From QHVT01 sp036389275 (GTDB taxonomy: Bacteria > Acidobacteriota > Thermoanaerobaculia > Gp7-AA8): a stretch of DNA of 64,000 nucleotides. Location: contig DASVQE010000094.1 of assembly GCA_036389275.1 (NCBI GenBank), positions 1 to 64,000 of the forward strand, written 5' to 3'. Positions 1-12,050 of the stretch are shown here, in pieces. Position 1 is the stretch's first letter. Each line of letters starts with the position of its first letter. Position numbers and translations under genes: made by a program. A model generated the notes under the pieces. The model made no database searches and was not told the DNA's origin. It saw only the letters and a program-made list of their open reading frames with translations.

Positions 1-44
1 CTCCGCGACACAGTGTCGCAAGGTTGCCATGAAGTGTCGCGGAG
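1..44. repeat. 11-bp perfect inverted repeat downstream of mfd
   Basis: Positions 1-11 (CTCCGCGACAC) and 34-44 (GTGTCGCGGAG) are exact reverse complements around a 22-bp centre. The core GTGTCGC also recurs at 13-19. It lies about 70 bp past the mfd stop. It could be a weak hairpin in the mfd 3' region or one unit of a dispersed repeat cut by the window edge. No T-tract follows on either strand, so a classical terminator is doubtful. Confidence 0.5.
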
Positions 45-65
45 GCTAGGCCAACCAGATGGGGT

Positions 66-84
66 CTGGGGCCCGTGGCCCCAG
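66..84 (-). terminator. GC-rich hairpin after mfd
   Basis: CTGGGGCC (66-73) pairs perfectly with GGCCCCAG (77-84) across a 3-nt loop, 32 bp beyond the mfd stop codon. The stem is strong but no run of T follows on the minus strand. It may help end or stabilise the mfd transcript, but a Rho-independent terminator is not proven. Confidence 0.35.
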
Positions 85-115
85 CCGCCGGAGGCCTCTC
101 GTCGTTCCCTGTCGC

Positions 116-3523
<3,408 letters not shown>

Positions 3524-4957
3524 CTAAGGCGTGAAATATCCTTTGATCGTGCGCGCCGTCAACTTCGGCGAGTCGAGCACCACCCGCACCCGCCGCCACT
3601 CGTTCGTCTTGCCGACGTCGGTGATCTGGTAGGTGATGGCGAACTGCGCGCGCAGGTCCTTTTCGATCGCCTCGTAGCGCGCCATCAGGTTCTGCTGCGT
3701 GGCCGTGGCCACGAAGCCGCCGGTCTCGGTGGCGACGTAGCGCAGGCGGTCGAGGTCGCGCGTCTCTTCCGAGCCGCCCTCGTACGCGATGAAGTAAACC
3801 GGGATGGCCGCTTCGCCGGCCATCTTCTCCAGATCCTCGTACGCGTAGTTCGAGGCGGTGTCGCTGCCGTCGGTGAGGACGACGATGGCGCGGCGGTTCT
3901 TCTCGTCGCGCAGCTCGCGGATCGCGCTGATCACTCCGTCGTACAGCGCCGTCCGCCCGAGCGGCTGAATGCCTTCGAGCGCTTTCGCCACGAGATTGCG
4001 GTCGCCGGTGAGCGGCTGCCGCCGCCGCGGCACGTCCTGCACCGCCGTCACGCTGCAGCGGTCGCCGTCCTTGAGCGCGCGCTGCACGAACTCCGCAGCC
4101 GCCTTCGAGGCATGCTGCATCGAGTACGTCATGCTGCTCGAGGCATCGATCAGCAGCGCGATCGAGATCGGCTGATCGAACGCCTTGCCGAACTCGATGA
4201 TCTTCGCCTCGGATTCGTTGTCGATGATGCGAAAGTGCGAGCGATCGATATCGTCGCGCGTCTGCCCGTTGCGGTCGACCACCGACACGAAGATCGGCAC
4301 CGTCCGCACCTGCAGCTCCTCGACGTGCACCGCGCCGGCCGACGACCAGAAGTCCGCCGCCTCTTCGCCCGATTTCGTCTTCGCCGTCACCTGCACGAAA
4401 CCGGCGGCGAGCATCGACTCCGGCACCGTGAAGCGATACGGCTCTTCGCTGACGGTCGTCACGAGCTTGCCCTCGTCCCACAACTCGACTGCAGCGACCG
4501 GATCGTCTTTCGGCGAGGTCGTCTCCGCCTCGAACAGCCGGCTGGCGAGATCGACCGCTTTCAGTTTCACCGACAGCGGCAGGTAGCCGCGGTTGATCGT
4601 CTCGTGCCACTGCACGCGCTTCCCGGCCGGCGACGTTGCGGTGACGGTGATGCGGTGCTGCACCGCGGTCTGCCCGAAGTCGACGGTGACGTGATACGGC
4701 GCGCGCAGCCCCTCGGCCACTTTCTGGCCGTCGACGGCGATGGTGACCTTCGCGTTGTCGATGCCGGGATCGACCGCGAGATCGATCACGCCCGTGTACT
4801 CGCCGGTGCGCTCCGAGCCCGTGCCGCGCGCGAGCAGAAGCTGCGTCGCGGCATTGAGTCTCGTCGTCAGAATCAGAAGAAGGAGAGAGGAGAGGAGGAG
4901 CGTCGTCGCGTTACGGCGTCTTCCGGGGCTGCTCGTCGGGTACTGCTGTGCGCTCAT
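3524..4957 (-). CDS. VWFA-related secreted/envelope protein
   Basis: The 477-residue protein has an N-terminal hydrophobic segment (about 20-37) that acts as signal or anchor. Ig-like beta-rich stretches follow (about 45-220), then a von Willebrand A domain (about 262-470). The metal-ion-dependent adhesion site is intact: D271-x-S273-x-S275, T336 and D363 (LTDGSD). It matches the VWFA-related domain proteins that are expanded in Acidobacteriota. Such domains bind protein partners through a divalent metal, but the partner is unknown here. It overlaps the end of the lytic transglycosylase gene by 47 bp in another frame and abuts mfd. A role in envelope assembly is inference from its neighbour. 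Confidence 0.85.
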   Translation of the reverse strand: MSAQQYPTSSPGRRRNATTLLLSSLLLLILTTRLNAATQLLLARGTGSERTGEYTGVIDLAVDPGIDNAKVTIAVDGQKVAEGLRAPYHVTVDFGQTAVQHRITVTATSPAGKRVQWHETINRGYLPLSVKLKAVDLASRLFEAETTSPKDDPVAAVELWDEGKLVTTVSEEPYRFTVPESMLAAGFVQVTAKTKSGEEAADFWSSAGAVHVEELQVRTVPIFVSVVDRNGQTRDDIDRSHFRIIDNESEAKIIEFGKAFDQPISIALLIDASSSMTYSMQHASKAAAEFVQRALKDGDRCSVTAVQDVPRRRQPLTGDRNLVAKALEGIQPLGRTALYDGVISAIRELRDEKNRRAIVVLTDGSDTASNYAYEDLEKMAGEAAIPVYFIAYEGGSEETRDLDRLRYVATETGGFVATATQQNLMARYEAIEKDLRAQFAITYQITDVGKTNEWRRVRVVLDSPKLTARTIKGYFTP

Positions 4958-7067
4958 AAATCCGCCGATACTCGAATCGGTTGCGCGTCACCGTCTTCAC
5001 ATAGAGCCGGGTCTCTCCGTACGGGATCGCCTCTACGAACAAATCAACGTCATCGAAAGGCGTCTTCTCAAGCCATGTGCCAACGGGGTTCTCGCCCGCG
5101 TTGTAGGCCGCGATGGCCAGGATCTGGTTGTTGCGCATCGCCGCGAGTTTCTGTGCGAACTCGGCCGCGCCGACGGCGATGTTCTTCGCCGGATCGAAGA
5201 GATCGTCGCGCGTGACGGTTGCCTCGATTCCGCCCGCCGCCGCGATGCGCGACGCTTCCTCCGGCATGATCTGCATCAGCCCGACCGCGCCCGCATTCGA
5301 GACCGTGCTCGGCTCGAAGCCGCTCTCCTGCCGGATGATCGACGCGACGAGATAGGGATCGAGTCCGCGCTTCGCCGCTTCGCTCTGAATCGCGTCCCAG
5401 TAGGCGAGTGGAAAGAGGATCTGCCAGAAGCGGCGCGGGATGTTCGCGCCGCCGTGACGCACGAAGTCGCGGAAGCGGCGCTGCAGCACGCCGTTCGCCT
5501 TGAACGGCTCGCCGCCGCGCACGTAGACGTCGGCGAACAGGAACTGCACGCCGGGATTGTCCGCGTACTGCGCCGCGACGAGCTTCATCTCGCGCGCAGC
5601 CGCGCGCGGCAGGTCGATCTCGAGCAGCTCGTTGACCGTCACGATGCGCGGATCGGTCACGCCCGCGAGCTGCGCGTCGAGATCGGGAAAGGCATTGCGC
5701 GAGAGCGGCTGCTGATCGGCGATCGACGGCCAGAGCTCCTTCGCGCGATAGGCGTAGTAGCTGCACGGAAACTCCGCGGCGATGCGCCGCGCCGCGGCGT
5801 CGCGCTCGGCCACGCGCCCGTGACGATCGTGGATCTTCGCCGACCAGAAGAGCGAGTTCGTCTTCCAGTCGCCGTCGGGATACTGCTTGATGTAGCGGTC
5901 GAAGACGCGCAGCGCCTCGTCGTCCTGTTTGGCCAGCGTGTACGTCCAGCCGAGGTTCCAGATGTTCTCGCCGTCGGTGCCGGTGGCGCCGGCCGCGATG
6001 GCCGCTTCGAGATCGGCCACCGCATGCGCGTAGTTGATCTCATCGGTGATGTAGTACTTCGCGCGCTGCACTTTCGCGTCGATGGCCTCGGCGCTGGCCG
6101 GGTAGCTCTTCTCGACGCGCGCCAGTCCGGCGAGAAACTCCTGCGGCATGCCGCTGCGCCACGCTGCGCGCGCGCGCAGCAGGATCAGCGACGGATCGGC
6201 GAGGTCGACGTCCTGCGTCTCGCCGAGGAGCTGCGCGTAGTGGCGCGAGTTGAAGAGCGCGCGCAGCCGCGCCGCGCGCGCTTCCGTCGTCGCGGTCGGA
6301 ATCCGCGCGAAGAGCTCGAGCGCCTGATCGTAGCGGTCGTTCTTCGCCAGCTTCTGCGCGAGCGCGAGCGTCGCCTCCGGCGTCAGCGCCGCGATGGCGC
6401 TCTTCGCGAGCGCGTACGTCTGTTCGGTGTAGCGCCCTTGCGGATAATCATTGAGCAAGCGCAGCCGCAGCATCGCCGCGAGATCGCCGCGTCCCGCGGT
6501 GTCGAGGGTTTTCGCCAGCGTCACGAAGTCGCCCTCGGTGAGCTCGTCGATCGGCACCGTCATCGCCTGCGCGAACGCTTCGTCCGCCGCGGCGCGGTCG
6601 GATGTCTGCGCGTAGAGGCCCGGCAGTCGAAGCCGCGCCACCGTCGTCGCCGACGTGTTGCCGAGCGCGACGATCTCCGAGGCGACGGCGATGGCCGTGC
6701 TCACGTCGTTGCGCGCCATCGCCGCGTCGACGATGCGCAAGCGGAGAAACGGCGCGACGGCGGGATTCGCCTGCGCCGCCTGCTGCAGCATCGGGATGGC
6801 CTGTTCGTAGCGCTTCTCCTCGAACAGCTCGAGCGCGTCGAGCGCCAGCGCGCGGCGGCGCGTGGTCTCGTCGGGCGACTGCGTCAGCGCGCGCAGCGCC
6901 GGCTCGTACTCGTCCTTGCCGCGCAGCGCGCGCGCTTCCTCGAGCGTCTGCACTTTCGGCGTGACCACCGGCTCCGCTTCCGGCACCGGCGCCGCCGGCC
7001 GCGACGTGCACGCCGCAACCGCGAATGACATGAGCAACGCTGCTACGACCGCACGACCCTGACCCAT
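4911..7067 (-). CDS. Soluble lytic transglycosylase-like lipoprotein (Slt70 type)
   Basis: It cleaves the MurNAc-GlcNAc bond of peptidoglycan with 1,6-anhydro product formation. I chose the ATG at 7067 because it begins a clean lipoprotein signal with lipobox Cys20 (FAVAAC). A longer reading would start upstream in implausible Arg-rich sequence. The 718-residue mature protein has a long alpha-helical TPR-like superhelix (about 50-530). A C-terminal goose-type transglycosylase domain follows: catalytic Glu581 in RQESGFEP, then the GLMQIMP motif, AYNAGE, and a terminal PYGETRLYV segment typical of Slt proteins. It overlaps the upstream GNAT gene by 25 bp and the downstream VWA gene by 47 bp, indicating one transcript. 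It probably acts at the inner face of the outer membrane. Confidence 0.93.
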   Translation of the reverse strand: MGQGRAVVAALLMSFAVAACTSRPAAPVPEAEPVVTPKVQTLEEARALRGKDEYEPALRALTQSPDETTRRRALALDALELFEEKRYEQAIPMLQQAAQANPAVAPFLRLRIVDAAMARNDVSTAIAVASEIVALGNTSATTVARLRLPGLYAQTSDRAAADEAFAQAMTVPIDELTEGDFVTLAKTLDTAGRGDLAAMLRLRLLNDYPQGRYTEQTYALAKSAIAALTPEATLALAQKLAKNDRYDQALELFARIPTATTEARAARLRALFNSRHYAQLLGETQDVDLADPSLILLRARAAWRSGMPQEFLAGLARVEKSYPASAEAIDAKVQRAKYYITDEINYAHAVADLEAAIAAGATGTDGENIWNLGWTYTLAKQDDEALRVFDRYIKQYPDGDWKTNSLFWSAKIHDRHGRVAERDAAARRIAAEFPCSYYAYRAKELWPSIADQQPLSRNAFPDLDAQLAGVTDPRIVTVNELLEIDLPRAAAREMKLVAAQYADNPGVQFLFADVYVRGGEPFKANGVLQRRFRDFVRHGGANIPRRFWQILFPLAYWDAIQSEAAKRGLDPYLVASIIRQESGFEPSTVSNAGAVGLMQIMPEEASRIAAAGGIEATVTRDDLFDPAKNIAVGAAEFAQKLAAMRNNQILAIAAYNAGENPVGTWLEKTPFDDVDLFVEAIPYGETRLYVKTVTRNRFEYRRIYERTAVPDEQPRKTP

Positions 7068-7417
7068 CGCTCCCCCTGGAAATCGAATCCGACCTTCTGC
7101 AGAAACTCCTGTGCGCCGCGCGCGTTCTCGACGACGACGCGCCCGCGGTCGAGCTTCGCTGCGAGCTGCTCGACCTCCGACATCATCACGCGTCCGATGC
7201 GCTTGCGCCGCAGCTCGGCGGCGACTACGAGGTCGTCCACGCGCAATGCGTCGCCGGTCAGCTCCAGCGACGCGACCGCCACGACGTCGCCGAGGAGCTT
7301 CCCGAGCAGGCCGCATGCCGGAGTGCCGGCGGCGCTCGCGTTGCGCGCCAGAAAGGCGCGTACGGTGGCGTCGTCGTGGTGATCGATGGGGCGGACGAAG
7401 AGGCGTAAGCCGCGCAT
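7043..7417 (-). CDS. GNAT-family N-acetyltransferase
   Basis: This 124-residue protein has the acetyl-CoA binding pattern of the GNAT fold: strand VDDLVVAAELRRKRIG, then a helix with MMSEVEQLA. It ends in a short strand containing FLQKVGF, the usual C-terminal GNAT signature. The substrate is unknown. I prefer the ATG at 7417 over the adjacent GTG at 7420; an AGGA lies about 8 bases upstream. It is the first gene of the minus-strand run and overlaps the transglycosylase gene. It diverges from the recombinase gene, with a 138-bp promoter region between them. Confidence 0.8.
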   Translation of the reverse strand: MRGLRLFVRPIDHHDDATVRAFLARNASAAGTPACGLLGKLLGDVVAVASLELTGDALRVDDLVVAAELRRKRIGRVMMSEVEQLAAKLDRGRVVVENARGAQEFLQKVGFDFQGERWVRVVRS

Positions 7418-7481
7418 CACAAATTTCCTAACTCGCGGAGTCGAATGCTTTTACAGCATATTCCCACGCGCAAATAATTTC

Positions 7482-7509
7482 TTGACAAAAAGGGCGAACC
7501 GCCTAGACT
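7482..7509 (+). promoter_or_regulatory. Sigma-70-like promoter of the tyrosine recombinase gene
   Basis: A perfect -35 TTGACA (7482-7487) is followed by a 16-bp spacer and TAGACT (7504-7509), four of six matches to TATAAT. The predicted start near 7516 gives a leader of about 40 nt before the ATG at 7556. The surrounding 60 bp is clearly AT-richer than its flanks. Confidence 0.65.
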
Positions 7510-7555
7510 TCGACTCGGCCCGTCCCCAGCAAATCAGCGCCAGAGTGACACTGAC

Positions 7556-8530
7556 ATGAACGTTCAGCAGGCGATTGCCCAATTCCTCGAACATGGGCAG
7601 CAGGTGCGCAATCTGTCCGACCGGACACTGCGCGCGTACCAGTCCGATCTGGCGCAGTTCCACGTCCACATGAGTGAGACGCCGACCGTCGAGATCACTC
7701 CGGCAGATCTGGAGACGTACCTCGACAAGCTCGGCGGCGGCCCGTACCGCGACACGTCCATCCGCCGCAAAGTGGCGGCGCTCAAAGTGTTCTTCCGCTT
7801 CCTCGAGGAACAGGGCATCGTCGGCGAGTCGCCGGCGCGCAAGCTGAAGATCAAGAAGCCGGTCGAGACCCGCGTGCCGACCGTGCTCTCGCAGCGCGAA
7901 GTGCGCGCGCTCCTGGCCGCTCCGAAAGAGCAGGTGGCGGAGCTGGCTGCCTCGCGCGATCATTCCGCCGGCGCGCGCAACCGCTACTTCTGCGCGGTGC
8001 GCGACAACGTGATTCTCGAGCTGCTCTTCTCGACCGGCATCCGCATCGGCGAGCTGGTCGCGCTGAACGTCGGCGACGTCGATCTCGATCGCAAACAGAT
8101 CCACATCACCGGCCGCGCCACCCGCGGCCGCGTGGTGACGCTCGCGCCCGAGGCCATCATCGAGGCGATGCGCCCGTACATCGAGCTGCGCGCCGAGCGC
8201 AGCCTGTCGACGCCGGCGCTCTTCGTCGGCCGCTCCGGCACGCGCCTGACCATCTACTCGATCGAGAACATCTTCAAGAAGCACGTCCGCCTGGCCGAGA
8301 TCAAGCGGCACGTCACGCCGCACTCGCTGCGCCACACCATGGCCGCGCTGCTGGTCTCTTCCGGCACCGACATCAAGGAAGTGCAGGAGATCCTCGGCCA
8401 CGCGTCGATCCTGTCGACGCAGGTCTACACGCGCCTGCCGATCCAGAAGCGCACCCGCAACGCCGGCCCGACGCAGATCACGCGCATCGTCGCCGAGAGC
8501 GCCGGTACGCGCCTGCCGATCAAGAAGTAG
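7556..8530 (+). CDS. Tyrosine recombinase (XerC/XerD-like integrase)
   Basis: This 324-residue site-specific recombinase has an N-terminal SAM-like core-binding domain (about 1-95) and a catalytic domain (about 108-300). Visible catalytic residues are Arg163 (TGIRIGEL), His256 and Arg259 (HSLRH), His282 (LGHAS) and the nucleophile Tyr291 (QVYTRL). The beta-hairpin Lys seen in XerC/D (GKGNKER type) is not evident: the segment at 185-191 reads TGRATRG, with Arg instead. The tail after the tyrosine is long (33 residues) and repeats TRLPI. There is a short insertion at about 125-148. It could be a housekeeping Xer paralog or an orphan integrase. No att sites or phage genes lie beside it. It overlaps the convergent DinB gene by 11 bp. 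Confidence 0.9.
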   Translation: MNVQQAIAQFLEHGQQVRNLSDRTLRAYQSDLAQFHVHMSETPTVEITPADLETYLDKLGGGPYRDTSIRRKVAALKVFFRFLEEQGIVGESPARKLKIKKPVETRVPTVLSQREVRALLAAPKEQVAELAASRDHSAGARNRYFCAVRDNVILELLFSTGIRIGELVALNVGDVDLDRKQIHITGRATRGRVVTLAPEAIIEAMRPYIELRAERSLSTPALFVGRSGTRLTIYSIENIFKKHVRLAEIKRHVTPHSLRHTMAALLVSSGTDIKEVQEILGHASILSTQVYTRLPIQKRTRNAGPTQITRIVAESAGTRLPIKK

Positions 8531-9017
8531 TGGCGCGCACGAACAGCGTGTAGTCGGTGCCGGGCGGCGTCGCGCCGACCTGCCGCAGCATCGTCACGAG
8601 CTGGCCGCGGTGATACGTCGAGTGGTTCGCGCAGTGGACCAGCGTGTCGCGCAACGGCATCGCGAAAGGGTCGCCCTTCAGACTCCGGTAGTGCAGCACG
8701 ACGTCGAGCGCATGATCGCTCAGCGCACCGAGCCACTGCTCGCGCTCGCGCGCATTCGCGCGCAGCTCCGCCGCCAGCGCATCGAGTGACGGCGCGTCGA
8801 GCCACGGCGGCGGCTCGGTCGGGCTTTCGCCTTTCCACCGCTGCAGCCAGAGCCACTCGCTGCCGGCGACGTGCGCGATGGTCTCGCGCACGGACGGATA
8901 GCTCGAGACGATCGCGCGCGTGAACTGTTCCTCGCTCAGCGCCGCCATCGCGCCGAGGAAGCGCTCGTTCGCCCAGTCGGTATACGCGTAGAGCCTGCGG
9001 ATGTCGGACGGATTCAT
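8520..9017 (-). CDS. DinB/YfiT-like metal-binding protein
   Basis: This is a 165-residue four-helix-bundle protein of the DinB superfamily, which includes metal-dependent thiol (bacillithiol/mycothiol) transferases and damage-inducible proteins. The metal-ligand His triad is visible: His49 (IAHV), and His132 and His136 in the HSTYHRGQ motif. The exact substrate cannot be read from sequence. It lies convergent to the recombinase and divergent from a second DinB gene only 40 bp away, so the two DinB genes share one short promoter region. Confidence 0.85.
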   Translation of the reverse strand: MNPSDIRRLYAYTDWANERFLGAMAALSEEQFTRAIVSSYPSVRETIAHVAGSEWLWLQRWKGESPTEPPPWLDAPSLDALAAELRANAREREQWLGALSDHALDVVLHYRSLKGDPFAMPLRDTLVHCANHSTYHRGQLVTMLRQVGATPPGTDYTLFVRATTS

Positions 9018-9057
9018 GCGCGGAGAATATCGCGCAGCTCGTCATAAGATCGTGCGC

Positions 9058-9552
9058 ATGAAGTCCACCGCTCTCGCCGCGACGCTCACCACCCAGTTCC
9101 GCATGAACGAGTACATCGCCAACGCGAACCTCGACGGCATCACCCACGAAGACTCGCTCGTGCGCGCGATCGCCGGCGGCAACACGCTCAACTGGGTGGC
9201 CGGCCACATCGTCTCGACGCGCTGCCACGTCCTGCCGGCGCTGCGCCGCGAGCCGGTCTGGAAGGACGAGCAGATGCGCCTCTACTCGCGCGCCATGGCC
9301 GTCGCCGGCGACACCGAGCTGCTCCCGTTCGATGAAGTCGTCCGCGCACTCCGCCTCTCGCTCGAGCGCCTGCTCGACGGCATCGCCGCGCTGAGCGACG
9401 AAGAGCTGGCCGCGCCCGCGCCGTTCAATCCCGGCCCCGATCCCGAAACGATCGGCAGTCTGCTCACGAAGATGGCCATCCACGAGGCCTATCACCTCGG
9501 CCAAACCGGCATCCTGCGGCGCGTCGCCGGCAAGGCGGGCGCGATCCGCTAG
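9058..9552 (+). CDS. DinB-family protein, second copy
   Basis: The 164-residue protein is a DinB-like four-helix bundle with the His triad His50 (AGHI), His142 and His146 (HEAYHLGQ). It shares fold and ligand spacing with the divergent neighbour but little sequence, so it is not a recent duplicate. The ATG at 9058 is preferred over upstream in-frame starts because the protein then begins at the first bundle helix. An ABC exporter gene follows 34 bp downstream on the same strand and may be co-transcribed. Substrate unknown. Confidence 0.85.
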   Translation: MKSTALAATLTTQFRMNEYIANANLDGITHEDSLVRAIAGGNTLNWVAGHIVSTRCHVLPALRREPVWKDEQMRLYSRAMAVAGDTELLPFDEVVRALRLSLERLLDGIAALSDEELAAPAPFNPGPDPETIGSLLTKMAIHEAYHLGQTGILRRVAGKAGAIR

Positions 9553-9586
9553 CAACTTCGCACGGCACGCGGCGTATAACGCGGGC

Positions 9587-10462
9587 ATGCTGCGCGTCGA
9601 CTCCGTCTCCAAACGCTTCCGCTCCGGCAACTACGGCGTGCGCGACGTTTCGCTCGAGTTGCGCGGCGGCGTCCTCGGACTGCTCGGGCCGAACGGGGCC
9701 GGCAAGAGCACGCTCATGCAGATGCTCGCCACCGTCACGAAGCCGACCGCCGGCCGCATCTTCTTTCGCGACGTCGACATCGTCGCCAAACCGGACGAGC
9801 TGCGCCGCCGTCTCGGCTATCTGCCGCAGGACTTCGGCGTCTACGACAACCTCACCGCGCTCGAGTTCCTCTCCTACTTTGCCGCGCTCAAAGGCGTGAC
9901 GAGCCGCGCCAAAGTGCAGGAGCTGCTCGAGCTCGTGAACCTTCACCACGTCGCCGGCCGCGCCGTCGGCGGTTTCTCCGGCGGCATGAAGCAGCGCCTC
10001 GGCATCGCCCAGGCGCTCGTCAACGATCCCGATCTGGTCATCGTCGACGAGCCGACCGCCGGCCTCGATCCCGAGGAGCGAGTTCGCTTCCGCAACGTCC
10101 TCTCCGACCTCGGCATGGCCAGGCTGGTGATCCTCTCCACGCACATCGTCAGCGACGTCGAGTCGATCGCCACCGAGATCGCCATCATGCGCGAAGGCAA
10201 ACTCATCACCTTGGCCACGCCGGAGGAGCTGATGCGCCGCGCGCGCGGCAGCGTGTGGGAAGTGGTGATGCCGTCCGAGACCTTCGGCGAGCTGCGGCGC
10301 ACGCTGCACGTCTCGAGCGCCGTGCGCAAATCGGATGGCGTGCACGCGCGCGTCGTGGCGCGCTTCCCGCCGCTGGCGCACGCCGCCGCCGCCGAGCCGA
10401 CGCTCGAGGATGCGTTCCTCTTCACGATGAACGACGCCCGCGCCGCGGAGCCGGCCGCGTGA
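9587..10462 (+). CDS. ABC-2 type exporter, ATP-binding subunit
   Basis: The 291-residue cytoplasmic ATPase has Walker A GPNGAGKST (34-42), Q-loop Gln81, signature SGGMK (131-135), Walker B ending VDEP (153-156) and the H-loop STHIV. The pattern and the CcmA/NatA-like C-terminal extension identify an exporter-type ATPase. It would energise the membrane subunit encoded next, with which it shares a 4-bp GTGA stop/start overlap. The cargo is not evident; related systems export antibiotics, lipids or sodium, or act with M1-type protease fusions. Confidence 0.92.
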   Translation: MLRVDSVSKRFRSGNYGVRDVSLELRGGVLGLLGPNGAGKSTLMQMLATVTKPTAGRIFFRDVDIVAKPDELRRRLGYLPQDFGVYDNLTALEFLSYFAALKGVTSRAKVQELLELVNLHHVAGRAVGGFSGGMKQRLGIAQALVNDPDLVIVDEPTAGLDPEERVRFRNVLSDLGMARLVILSTHIVSDVESIATEIAIMREGKLITLATPEELMRRARGSVWEVVMPSETFGELRRTLHVSSAVRKSDGVHARVVARFPPLAHAAAAEPTLEDAFLFTMNDARAAEPAA

Positions 10463-12024
10463 GACTGCTCGCGATCATGCGGGCGGACTTTTTCATCCGC
10501 CTGCGACGGCCGTCGACGGTCGTGGTGTTTCTCCTCCTTTCCGCAGTTCCATATTTGTGGATACCCGATCCATCCACCGGCCGCACGCTCTTCCAGATCT
10601 CCGGCCATCGCGCCATCTACAACTCCGCCGCGATCGGCATGGCCACCGCCGTCCTCGGCACATTGTTCATCGGCCTGGTCGGTTTCTACGTCGTCTCGAA
10701 TGCGCTCAAGCGCGACGTGGTCTCGCGCTGCGGCTACGTCATCGGCTCGACCACCATGCGCGGCAGCGAGTACATCGCCGGCAAGTTCGCCGGCAATGTC
10801 GCCTTCCTGACCATCTTCACCCTCGGCTACATGACCACGGCCATGGTGATGGTGCTCGTGCGCGGCGAGGCGCCGCTCCAGCCGCTGCTGTTCGCCAAGC
10901 AGTACGCGCTGCTGCTGCCGCCGGCGATTGTCTTCGTCTCCGCAGCGGCGATCTTCTTCGAGTGCACGCCGCTGCTGCGCACGAAGTTCGGCGACGTCCT
11001 CTATTTCTTCGTCTGGCTCTCGCTGATGGGCTTCGCCGCGACGATGATCGAGCAAGGCGTGGCGGTGCGCTGGGCGCGCTACTTCGACGTCTCCGGCCTC
11101 GGCTTTCTGCTCGAGCATATGAAGTCGCGCTATCACACCGAGTCGATGTCGATCGGCGCCTCCGCATTCGACCGCGCGAAAGCGCCCGTCGTATTCACCG
11201 GCCTCGACGTCGATTACACCTGGCTGCTGCCGCGCATCGTGACCATGCTCTGGCCGCTCGCGCTCCTCGCCGCCGCACGCCTCTTCTTCCACCGCTTCGA
11301 TCCCGCCCGCGTCCGCGCGGTTGCGTCAGCGTCGTCGCGAACGTGGGCCGGCCGCTTCAACGCCATGGCCAAACCGCTCGCGCGCCTGCTGACATCGCTC
11401 CTGCCGCGCGGCGGCTCGTCGTCACTCCTCGGCGCCGCACGCGCCGACGCCATCGCCACCATCGACGCCTTCCCGCTGGTCGTCGTCGGCGTCATCGCCT
11501 TCGCCATCGCTGCACTCGCCTCCGACGCCCACGCCCTCTTCACCGGCGTCCTTCCCGTCGCATTCGCCGCCTGCGCCATCTCCATCGCCGACATCTCCTG
11601 CCGCGAGAAACGCGCCGGCACCACCGCCCTCGTCTACGCCGCCCCCTCCCTGCGCACCCACTTCGTCTGGTGGAAATTCGCCAGCGCCCTCCTCGTCGCC
11701 TCCGCCTTCCTCGCCGTCCCGCTAGCCCGCGCCATCACCCTCCGCCCACCCGCCGCCCCCGCGCTCCTGTCAGCCGTCATCTTCACCTGCGCCGCCGCCA
11801 CCACCCTCGGCACCGTCAGCGCCAACGCCAAAACCTTCATCGTCAGCTTCCTCACCTTCTGGTACATCGCCACGCAAGACAAAGGCGCCACCCCCTCCCT
11901 CGACTTCGCCAACTTCTTCGGCCACACCACCCCCACCGTCACCGCCGCCTACCTAGCCACCTCCGCCGCCGCCCTAACCACCGCCCACCTCCTCCACACC
12001 CGCACCCTCGCCGCCAAGTGGTAA
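10459..12024 (+). CDS. ABC-2 type exporter, membrane permease
   Basis: The GTG start at 10459 overlaps the ATPase stop (GTGA), giving 521 residues; longer upstream readings run inside the ATPase gene. About 12 hydrophobic segments are visible, for example near residues 19-36, 58-82, 108-132, 142-165 and 180-200. A second set lies in the C-terminal half, split by a hydrophilic stretch around 280-320. This resembles the two-half ABC-2 permeases of the NatB/ABC2 group. Composition changes inside the gene: from about 11560 to the stop, wobble positions are almost all C and G is scarce on the coding strand, unlike the first half. The substrate is unknown. Confidence 0.85.
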   Translation: MRLLAIMRADFFIRLRRPSTVVVFLLLSAVPYLWIPDPSTGRTLFQISGHRAIYNSAAIGMATAVLGTLFIGLVGFYVVSNALKRDVVSRCGYVIGSTTMRGSEYIAGKFAGNVAFLTIFTLGYMTTAMVMVLVRGEAPLQPLLFAKQYALLLPPAIVFVSAAAIFFECTPLLRTKFGDVLYFFVWLSLMGFAATMIEQGVAVRWARYFDVSGLGFLLEHMKSRYHTESMSIGASAFDRAKAPVVFTGLDVDYTWLLPRIVTMLWPLALLAAARLFFHRFDPARVRAVASASSRTWAGRFNAMAKPLARLLTSLLPRGGSSSLLGAARADAIATIDAFPLVVVGVIAFAIAALASDAHALFTGVLPVAFAACAISIADISCREKRAGTTALVYAAPSLRTHFVWWKFASALLVASAFLAVPLARAITLRPPAAPALLSAVIFTCAAATTLGTVSANAKTFIVSFLTFWYIATQDKGATPSLDFANFFGHTTPTVTAAYLATSAAALTTAHLLHTRTLAAKW

Positions 12025-12050
12025 GTGATACCATCCCCACCCACCCCTGA

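Noticed and set aside
7556..9017. Prophage or integron built around the tyrosine recombinase
   Set aside because: No phage structural genes, excisionase, attC-like repeats or cassette array are near, and flanking genes look chromosomal.
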